From NCBI GenBank assembly GCA_029857925.1, contig JAOUGF010000181.1:1-5450 (forward strand): 5,450 nucleotides of DNA, read 5' to 3'. Below, piece by piece: positions 1 to 5,188 of the stretch (positions within the stretch are counted from its first letter, which is position 1; every line of letters starts with the position of its first letter). This DNA is from Gammaproteobacteria bacterium. GTDB lineage: Bacteria > Pseudomonadota > Gammaproteobacteria > S012-40. Both the position numbers and the translations under genes were made by a program. The notes beneath the pieces were generated by a model. It did no database searches, had not been told where the DNA came from, and saw nothing but the letters and a program-made list of their open reading frames with translations.

Positions 1-241
1 CTTCCACTGTGTTGACGATGTTGCCGGTCTTGGTGGAATCGACGAGGTCGCTATAGGACGAGCGCGTGTTCGCGGTGGCGGACGGGACGAACGTGGCGTA
101 GCGCGTGGTCTTTACCACGTTGTTGTTTTTGTCATAAATATAAGCCGTCAACGCGTTCATCGCATCGCGTTGGTACACCAGGCGATTGTCGTTGTCGTAG
201 GCGTATTGGGTGACGCGATCGTCAGCGGTGTTGCGGAGACC
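1..241 (-). pseudogene. 5'-truncated Rhs / YD-repeat protein fragment (runs off left edge)
   Basis: On the minus strand the frame is open from 241 to the left edge (about 80 codons). It reads as a YD-repeat protein: a motif of the form QYAYDNDNRLVYQRDAMNALT is followed by AYIYDKNNNVVKTTRYAT, the Y-x-YD-x-N-x-L and T-x-Y-x-YD spacing of Rhs/YD beta-shell repeats. Rhs proteins are large secreted or surface proteins whose shell encloses a variable C-terminal toxin. The frame is closed just upstream by a TGA (242-244), and no usable start or further YD repeat follows to the right, so the 5' part of the gene is missing at a sharp boundary near 242-250. Any intact C-terminus and toxin tip would lie left of the window. 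The opposite (plus) frame is also open here but is only the antisense of the YD repeats. The YD call is fairly sure; the truncation is seen directly, its cause is inferred. Confidence 0.75.
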
Positions 242-361
242 TCAGGGTCAGACTCGATTTATCCAGACTACGCAAAAAAAGAAGGTGCAGAAGCATTGGC
301 AATGATATTATTTAGTGCATAAAATAGAGAAGTGGAAGAACCATAGCGAATTGAGGGAACA

Positions 362-496
362 ATGAATGGAAGATTGTCTCGTGAAGGCGGATTCAAGGAT
401 GCGCAACAGAATGAGTCGTGGATTTTCATTGAATTTGACGCATTCGACTTGTTGGAACTTGGTATTTCCTCAGGCAAGCTAAATACATATAGATGA
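362..496 (+). CDS. Small 44-aa ORF of unknown function, ATGA-overlapping the next gene
   Basis: A 44-codon ORF starting at an ATG preceded by GAGG at 353-356, five bases upstream, a reasonable ribosome binding site. It contains an acidic, aromatic stretch (SWIFIEFDAFDLLELG) and ends in a TGA that overlaps the ATG of the next ORF (ATGA at 493-496), an arrangement typical of translationally coupled genes. The same frame upstream is open up to 322 but broken by TAA (320-322) and TAG (344-346), so this may instead be the surviving 3' end of a longer, decayed gene, for example the tip of a polymorphic toxin followed by its immunity gene. I do not recognise a family. The stretch 242-361 holds nothing else convincing. 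The DNA is AT-richer than the cytochrome genes. Confidence 0.35.
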   Translation: MNGRLSREGGFKDAQQNESWIFIEFDAFDLLELGISSGKLNTYR

Positions 497-924
497 TCTA
501 CATCACTGAAAAAAATTTTGAACGGCAACTGGCTTTACTTCAGCTAGTATCGCAATTGTCTGGCGCAACAGACCTTGTCGCATGGCTTTATCCTGGCTTA
601 AACCTAACATCATTTGTCGGCCTTGAGGTTACAAGCGATTCCGATGGACTATTGCCTGTAACCACTTATGAGGATGATTCAGAAAAAGTATCTAACACCA
701 TGCCAACACAATTCACGTCCAGTTTGGCGGAAAGACTTGTTCAAGGAGGCTCTGAAATTTTCCGATGTTGCGATAGCCTAGCCATTTACCGTAAAGATGA
801 AAAAGACTGGTACGCTTGCACCATTTATCATGAGGGAATGTGTTTGGTTAGCGATAATATCTTATTGTCCCATCTCATCGCTCAGGGTTTTAACGCCACA
901 GAAGAAGCTCCGACGTGGCGGTAA
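493..924 (+). CDS. Acidic 143-aa hypothetical protein, possibly an orphan immunity protein
   Basis: The predicted product is soluble and acidic, with no signal peptide or membrane segment. It begins MIYITEKNFERQLALLQLV, an amphipathic helix, and ends with a region holding SLAIYRKDEKDWYACTIYHE and a C-terminal EEAPTWR. I see no catalytic motif. The ATG overlaps the stop of the upstream 44-aa ORF by ATGA, and no good Shine-Dalgarno sits before it, so translation probably depends on coupling. Size, acidity, low GC and position beside an Rhs remnant fit the small immunity proteins that accompany Rhs/polymorphic toxins, but this is inference: the Rhs fragment is on the opposite strand, so the usual toxin-then-immunity order is not kept. 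The same frame continues past the TAA for 21 more codons to 990 with a protein-like sequence, so the gene may be truncated by a nonsense change. It is not part of the cytochrome locus. Confidence 0.6.
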   Translation: MIYITEKNFERQLALLQLVSQLSGATDLVAWLYPGLNLTSFVGLEVTSDSDGLLPVTTYEDDSEKVSNTMPTQFTSSLAERLVQGGSEIFRCCDSLAIYRKDEKDWYACTIYHEGMCLVSDNILLSHLIAQGFNATEEAPTWR

Positions 925-1005
925 CGTATTACCTATCATTCGAAAGGGAAGCCTATCGGCGTCTCTCAATTTCACGTTATGGGTAAATAATGGGATATAA
1001 AAAAA

Positions 1006-1087
1006 GCGGGATGTTCAGGCCTTACATTTTACATTTAGATTTAAAGAAGCTGTGGCGTTCGATGTAAATTGTAAGGCCACACCCCGT
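1006..1087. repeat. Long imperfect inverted repeat
   Basis: The inner arms are 17 bp at 1018-1034 and 1062-1078 (GGCCTTACATTTTACAT against ATGTAAATTGTAAGGCC) with one mismatch and a 27-nt AT-rich spacer. After a 3-nt bulge (1015-1017) the pairing resumes between 1006-1014 (GCGGGATGT) and 1079-1087 (ACACCCCGT), with one wobble and one mismatch. The whole could fold into a stem of about 26 pairs. It lies between the convergent 493-924 gene and the 1163-3025 cytochrome gene. Neither side has a clear U-tract, so it is not a textbook terminator. It could be a short non-autonomous element, a transposon-end remnant or a structured 3' region. Confidence 0.7.
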
Positions 1088-1104
1088 ATTATGACCCCGT
1101 ATTA
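1081..1104. repeat. Direct repeat of ACCCCGTATTA, two copies
   Basis: The 11-bp sequence ACCCCGTATTA occurs at 1081-1091 and again at 1094-1104, separated by two bases. The first copy overlaps the outer right arm of the inverted repeat and the second abuts the terminator of the minus-strand cytochrome gene. This may be a small tandem duplication or the scar of a mobile element; the sequence alone does not decide. Confidence 0.6.
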
Positions 1105-1130
1105 AAAATTGCCCCGGACAAGCCGGGGCA
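1105..1130 (-). terminator. Intrinsic terminator of the 20-heme cytochrome gene
   Basis: A perfect 7-bp GC stem (GCCCCGG at 1111-1117, CCGGGGC at 1123-1129) with a 5-nt loop, extended by one A-T pair. Read on the minus strand the stem is followed by AATTTTTAA. It lies about 33 bases after the stop of the minus-strand cytochrome gene ending at 1163, the expected position for Rho-independent termination. Confidence 0.85.
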
Positions 1131-1162
1131 TAACTCTCAACGAAACTTTCATTATTACATGG

Positions 1163-3025
1163 CTAATCCCGTAACGGCTTCCAACTCAACGTGCCGTGAC
1201 ACTTGCTACAGGTACTCCTGGTTTTTTTATGGCCTACGGGTTTCCCTATCGTGATTACACCGTTGTGACAACTTTCACAACGTCCGATAACCTGAAGATG
1301 ATCCACGTGCAGAATTGCGCTCCAACTCGAGGTCGAGTGGCACGCGCCGCATTCCGATGTCGTTGCAATATGCGCGAGAGATTTCCCGCTAGCCACCACA
1401 GCGTTGTGACAATAATCGCAACGCCCTAACACTTGGGCGTGATCAACCCTTATCACAGGGCGCCACACGACTGTGCCATGACAACTCGCGCACGCATCGC
1501 TTGCCATAATATGCGATGGATTTTTCCCAGACGCACGTACACCGTTGTGACACGCACTACAAGTCTCGCTCAATTGTAGGTGGTCCGGCTTGAGACTTGG
1601 AATAACCCATTGCTGCGTATCGGTATGGCAACTACCGCATTTTCCGGTAAACGGCACGTGGTTCACCGACACGCCTCGCGCCGATATTCCATTGTGACAA
1701 TCCGCGCAATCGGTAAGCACGTAGCCATGATTCATTTTCACACCCGCCAACCAGGGCAGCAACGGTGAATGACATGCGTCACAATTCGCGGCAGCGGGAA
1801 GGTGTGCCGCGGGAAACGTATGACAGGCAGCGCATCCTTCAAGAACCTCTCGATGATCCATTAGGCGTATCGGTAACCAAGCGTTCACACTATGACACGC
1901 AGCGCACATCTGCGAAGTTGCAACGTGCGCCGGGCCCTGGCCGCGCGCAACCACACCATTGTGGCAGCTTGCGCAGGGTTCGGTCGTGACGGGATGCGAG
2001 GCGCTCACAGGCGCCGTCGGTAATTGCGCGCCAGGTAATAGGGTAGTCCAAACGCCTACCGCGACGTGACAACGTTCGCACCCAGCGTTCACCCCAACCG
2101 CAAGATGATTCGACGACGGCGCATGGCAACGCTCACAGTTGCTCAAGATTTCACGATGATCGGGCTTACCCGTCACCCGCCAATTTTGCGTGGAATGACA
2201 GGCCTGGCAATTTTGCGTGGTCTGAATATGCATCGGCGCAAGACCCCGCGCCACAACGTTGTTGTGACATGCTATACACGTTTGGGTAACGGTCGCATGA
2301 TCAAACGTACCCGGCGTCGGATTGCCTGCCGTCGGTATGGCCACCGCCGGTCGCCAGGCACCGGACATATGGCACGCATTGCACTGTTGCACAGTCGCAC
2401 GATGTGTCGGCGACTTGCCGCTCGCTACCGTACCGTTGTGACAAGCGTCACACAAACCAATCACGCCGTCGTGCGCCACCTTTAACACCGGCGTCCAATG
2501 CTCGCTGCTATGACACATCACACACTCGTTCGAACTTAACATATGGGTGGTGGGTTTACCCGGCACATTGGCGCCGTCATGACATTCAATGCACGTGGAT
2601 TTAAGACGATTGTGATTAAATTTAGGCGCAGCGTGGACATCGTCCACCGCTTCGATAGACGTCAATACCCGTGATTTAGTTTTATCCACAGCAAGCTGTG
2701 TCATTTGCAGCACATAAGTCCCAGGTATATCCGGAGTAAACTGCGGATTCGCGGTCGTCTCCGCCTGCAACGTCGCGCGGCTTTGCGCGGGACGAGATTC
2801 CATAGTCCAATGCATCCCCGCTCCGCTGGACGCGGCGTGCGGCGCGAACACCAACGGCTGGCCGACGGCTACGCGATAAATATTCCCGGCGAGCACCGGA
2901 GGTTGTGCTGATATTTCCGTGTCTGCGGTGCTTGTGCCCCCGCCGCTACCGCAACCTGCGATCCACCACACGCAGATAAAAAACACGACCGCCAGTCTGT
3001 TCGCGAATTGATGTACGCCTCGCAT
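1163..3025 (-). CDS. 20-heme c-type cytochrome lipoprotein with N-terminal Ig/PKD-like domain
   Basis: A 620-aa multiheme electron-transfer protein. Residues 1-25 are a lipoprotein signal (hydrophobic AVVFFICVWW, lipobox IAGC, Cys25 lipidated); the next residue is Gly, not Asp, which favours Lol export to the outer membrane. Residues about 45-128 resemble an Ig/PKD-like beta domain (MHWTMESRP, then FTPDIPGTYVLQM). From 138 to the end there are 20 CXXCH motifs (first 145-149, last 606-610) in ten two-heme modules of the form CxxCHNGVxAxGKxxxH...CxxCH...W.P...DH. Exactly 20 non-motif His fall at conserved ligand positions (138, 161, 185, 208, 243 to 599), so all hemes could be bis-His. Modules 4 and 6 have a shortened first loop. 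The start is fixed by AGGAGG seven bases upstream. It resembles tandem-module class III/c7-like multiheme cytochromes; the redox partner is unknown. It is a paralog of the gene at 3318-5015. Confidence 0.95.
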   Translation of the reverse strand: MRGVHQFANRLAVVFFICVWWIAGCGSGGGTSTADTEISAQPPVLAGNIYRVAVGQPLVFAPHAASSGAGMHWTMESRPAQSRATLQAETTANPQFTPDIPGTYVLQMTQLAVDKTKSRVLTSIEAVDDVHAAPKFNHNRLKSTCIECHDGANVPGKPTTHMLSSNECVMCHSSEHWTPVLKVAHDGVIGLCDACHNGTVASGKSPTHRATVQQCNACHMSGAWRPAVAIPTAGNPTPGTFDHATVTQTCIACHNNVVARGLAPMHIQTTQNCQACHSTQNWRVTGKPDHREILSNCERCHAPSSNHLAVGVNAGCERCHVAVGVWTTLLPGAQLPTAPVSASHPVTTEPCASCHNGVVARGQGPAHVATSQMCAACHSVNAWLPIRLMDHREVLEGCAACHTFPAAHLPAAANCDACHSPLLPWLAGVKMNHGYVLTDCADCHNGISARGVSVNHVPFTGKCGSCHTDTQQWVIPSLKPDHLQLSETCSACHNGVRASGKNPSHIMASDACASCHGTVVWRPVIRVDHAQVLGRCDYCHNAVVASGKSLAHIATTSECGACHSTSSWSAILHVDHLQVIGRCESCHNGVITIGKPVGHKKTRSTCSKCHGTLSWKPLRD

Positions 3026-3032
3026 GCCCTTC

Positions 3033-3038
3033 CCTCCT
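3033..3038 (-). promoter_or_regulatory. Strong Shine-Dalgarno for the 20-heme cytochrome
   Basis: AGGAGG on the minus strand, seven bases before the ATG at 3023-3025. It decides the start and places the lipoprotein signal peptide at the N-terminus. In the gap 3039-3215 I find no convincing -35/-10 pair; TACATAAT around 3084-3091 is at best a weak -10 candidate with TTGAGT too far upstream. Confidence 0.8.
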
Positions 3039-3215
3039 GATTTCCTGCCTTAAAAAATCTACCTATGCCGCTTACGTCCGAAATTATGTACTCAAATAAA
3101 ATCGTTGCCACTCAAAACACTATTGACGGCTCTTTTGCTTGAAGCCTTGCTGTTTATTGTGACTAAGAGAACCACTGTCTTCAGACTATCCGCCATGTTT
3201 TACCGACACTCCGCA

Positions 3216-3244
3216 ATAAAAAGGCCCCCAAAATTTGCGGGGCC
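3216..3244 (-). terminator. Intrinsic terminator of the 14-heme cytochrome gene
   Basis: A GC stem, GGCCCC (3223-3228) with GGGGCC (3239-3244), and a 10-nt loop. Read on the minus strand it is followed directly by TTTTTATT. It lies about 75 bases beyond the stop of the 3318-5015 gene and ahead of the 20-heme gene, so most transcripts of the upstream paralog should end here and the downstream gene probably has its own promoter. The remaining AT-rich stretch 3245-3317 shows no gene. Confidence 0.8.
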
Positions 3245-3317
3245 AATACTCTGCAAATTTTTTTTGTAATTTTAATTCCGTCAATTTATTCGTTACACTT
3301 AACCACTATCATCCGTA

Positions 3318-5015
3318 TCAAATGCGTTGCAATGCCATTGTAGATGGCATGGGCGCAGTGGGTGCCGGTGTCGGCGCCGTTGGTGCTGGCAGTGTTGGTA
3401 CCGGCGCTATTGGTGCTGCTACTGGAACCGGTACGAGCGCAATTGTCGGTAACCATGCGTTAACACTATGACACCTATTGCATTCCTCCATGGTTGCAAC
3501 ATGAGTCATCGGCGTTCCGCGTGCAACCAACCCGTTGTGACAAGAACCGCACGTGCCCAGTGCCAGTAACACACTGTGATCAAGCGATACCACAGGTGCC
3601 CACGCGACCGTGGAGTGGCAGTTTTCACAAACCGGTACCACCAGTATGTGCGTCGCAGACATTCCACTCGCGATCACGCTATTGTGACAATCAAAACAAC
3701 GCCCTATCACCTGCCTATGATCTACCTTAGCCGCTGGCAACCACACCATGGTCGTATGACAGGCGCCGCAACTGTTAGTGGTTGCGATATGCGCCACACC
3801 TTTACCCCGATGATCAACCCCGTTGTGGCACAACATACATTCCTGTGCGACGCTTGGATGGATGAATCCGCCAGTGCCAGGCGCAACGTCAGGCAATGCC
3901 GCGAGTGGACTAAACCAAGTTGCGGTGGCGTGACAAGTTCCACATTGCGCAGTCACACCTACCGCCGTGTGATTTGCAGGCGCAGTGTGGCAAGTTTCGC
4001 AGCTTCCGAGTGTTTGCACATGATCGACACGCGTCGCTACCCAAGCAATAACGGAGTGACAGGCGTCGCATCGATCGGTCGTCATGATATGTGTGGCGGA
4101 CTTACCTTTCGCAACCGTGTTGTTGTGGCAGCTAACGCACGTTCCGGTGGCCTTGCTGTGATCATACAGTACACCACATGCACCCGTCGTAGCGCCCCCA
4201 GGCGTTGGACAAACCGGTCCTGAGACGACGCACGCCGGGTTTACGCCCATACCACCTCCACCAGCCATGCCGCCGCCCATGTTCACCGGACAGGGTGCAG
4301 GCGGTACAGGCACCGACACGGCGGGTGTCCACGCGTCAGTCACATGGCAATTATTGCAATCTAACGTGGTCGGCAGATGCAGCGCACTCTTACCTACCGC
4401 AGCAACACCGTTATGACATCCATCGCACTTACCCAGCACCGCTTCATGGGCGACAGTGACCACGGGCCTCCAATGATCGCTGCTATGGCATGCCGCGCAT
4501 TGCTCTGTACTCAAGATATGATTGACGGGTTTGCCGAGGGCATTGACTTCGTTGTGACACTCAATACACTCCGTGGTCGCGTGATCGTGATCGAACTCAT
4601 GAGATTCGTCGACATGGTTTTCCACTTCCACTGAAACTAACTGGCGTCGCCCGCGTTTGCCGTCTTTGGACTCTACCAATTCGACCACATACGTACCCGG
4701 TTTATCGGGGACAATACGTGGATTTGATGCCGATTTATCTGTCAACTCCGTACGACTGCTCTTAGGTCGTGCCAGGATATTCCAACTATAGCGTTGACCT
4801 TGCGGTTCCGTGCGCGGCGTCAACACTATCGCCGAACCCGTGGCCGCACGATGTATCGCACCGGCACGCGCGAGGGTCGCGTCATCTGCGAGTGCCGCGC
4901 TCCCGTCTTTTTCTCCACCGTTGCCACAACCCGTCAACCATAACCCCAGCATGCACATCGCTAACGGCTTCCACCACCTTGATGGCGGCCACTTGCCTCG
5001 ATGTTTCAATCGCAT
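3318..5015 (-). CDS. 14-heme c-type cytochrome lipoprotein with Cys/Gly/Met insert and Pro/Ala tail
   Basis: A 565-aa paralog of the 20-heme protein with the same plan. Residues 1-30 are a lipoprotein signal (basic KHRGKWPPSRWWK, hydrophobic core, lipobox LTGC, Cys30 then Gly, outer-membrane type). Residues about 53-133 form an Ig/PKD-like domain (RYSWNILARP, then VPDKPGTYVVELV). Fourteen CXXCH motifs (first 150-154, last 512-516) make seven two-heme modules. Fourteen non-motif His at conserved positions (143 or 145, 166, 190, 213, 286, 309, 332, 349, 386, 409, 433, 456, 480, 505) match the heme count, so bis-His ligation is predicted throughout. Module 2 carries an insert at 234-282, rich in Gly/Met/Pro, with four extra Cys (242, 262, 269, 280). 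Residues 524-565 are a low-complexity Pro/Ala/Thr tail absent from the paralog. The start is supported by GAGGG eight bases upstream. Electron transfer at the outer membrane is inferred; partners are unknown. Confidence 0.95.
   Translation of the reverse strand: MRLKHRGKWPPSRWWKPLAMCMLGLWLTGCGNGGEKDGSAALADDATLARAGAIHRAATGSAIVLTPRTEPQGQRYSWNILARPKSSRTELTDKSASNPRIVPDKPGTYVVELVESKDGKRGRRQLVSVEVENHVDESHEFDHDHATTECIECHNEVNALGKPVNHILSTEQCAACHSSDHWRPVVTVAHEAVLGKCDGCHNGVAAVGKSALHLPTTLDCNNCHVTDAWTPAVSVPVPPAPCPVNMGGGMAGGGGMGVNPACVVSGPVCPTPGGATTGACGVLYDHSKATGTCVSCHNNTVAKGKSATHIMTTDRCDACHSVIAWVATRVDHVQTLGSCETCHTAPANHTAVGVTAQCGTCHATATWFSPLAALPDVAPGTGGFIHPSVAQECMLCHNGVDHRGKGVAHIATTNSCGACHTTMVWLPAAKVDHRQVIGRCFDCHNSVIASGMSATHILVVPVCENCHSTVAWAPVVSLDHSVLLALGTCGSCHNGLVARGTPMTHVATMEECNRCHSVNAWLPTIALVPVPVAAPIAPVPTLPAPTAPTPAPTAPMPSTMALQRI
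3321..3446 (-). repeat. Low-complexity Pro/Ala/Thr/Val coding tail
   Basis: Encodes residues 524-565 of the 14-heme protein, with repeated PAPT and VPVP-like units, built from recurrent GGYGCY/GGTGCC-type DNA words on the plus strand. The tail starts right after the last heme module and contains no Cys or His. Such a tail is likely extended and flexible and could act as a spacer or an attachment segment to envelope structures; that is inference. It begins exactly where close DNA similarity to the paralog ends. Confidence 0.7.
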
Positions 5016-5053
5016 AATTTCAACCCTCTGCTATGTACCTTCCTTACTTATAT

Positions 5054-5097
5054 AAAAATCGCTGGCCAGGCGCTTTTTTTGACCCCTTAACCAGCGA
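5054..5097 (-). terminator. Terminator-like hairpin between the right-edge gene and the 14-heme gene
   Basis: A perfect 7-bp stem (TCGCTGG at 5059-5065 with CCAGCGA at 5091-5097), with a loop of about 25 nt. On the minus strand the second arm is followed by TTTTTATA. It sits between the stop of the right-edge gene (5189) and the ATG of the 14-heme cytochrome (5015). The large loop makes it weaker than the other two terminators. It could end the upstream transcript or act as a leader attenuator for the cytochrome gene. No clear promoter is seen in 5016-5188. Confidence 0.5.
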
Positions 5098-5151
5098 CAA
5101 CCCCTTACTTGGCGCGACATGCGCACGCAACGGCCATGTCACGATCTTGTC

Positions 5152-5171
5152 TTACACTTCTAACACCTCCT
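5152..5171 (-). other. Perfect Shine-Dalgarno followed by a GTG-TAA start-stop pair
   Basis: On the minus strand AGGAGG (5166-5171) is followed after eight bases by GTG (5155-5157) and immediately TAA (5152-5154). It lies in the gene-less gap 5016-5188, upstream of the 14-heme gene. It may be a chance match, the relic of a lost leader peptide, or part of a short frame from which it is only the end (the GTG-TAA is also the end of an overlapping out-of-frame ORF). No other ORF in this gap is convincing. Confidence 0.25.
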
Positions 5172-5188
5172 TTTGCCTAACAAAAAAT

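Noticed and set aside
2..322. Plus-strand frame open from the left edge to 322
   Set aside because: Over 2-241 it is exactly antisense to clear YD repeats, and only the last 25 or so codons lie outside; no start or recognisable product.
268..528. 86-codon minus-strand ORF
   Set aside because: It overlaps the two coupled plus-strand ORFs; its Ser/Asn/Phe-rich sequence shows no motif and it has no good ribosome binding site.
1006..1087. Integron attC-like site
   Set aside because: The inverted repeat lacks the RYYYAAC and GTTRRRY core boxes.
1196..2911. Many plus-strand ORFs opposite the 20-heme gene (for example 2066-2485, 1765-1989, 2404-2604)
   Set aside because: They are antisense of the CXXCH-rich coding sequence, with Arg/His/Thr-rich composition and no coherent motif; the minus-strand frame explains the region fully.
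3576..4223. 215-codon plus-strand ORF opposite the 14-heme gene
   Set aside because: It is a shadow of the cytochrome frame; repeated TLC- and VVA-like words are only reverse complements of the heme-motif codons.
1250..4570. Regularly spaced repeats of CGTTGTGACA-like words, resembling a repeat array
   Set aside because: They encode the CHN(G) part of the heme modules on the minus strand; spacing follows codons and intervening sequence is coding, so this is not a CRISPR array.
5100..5145. Possible sigma-54 promoter (TGGCCGTTGCGTGC on the minus strand)
   Set aside because: The GG to GC spacing is nine bases rather than ten and the flanking consensus is poor.
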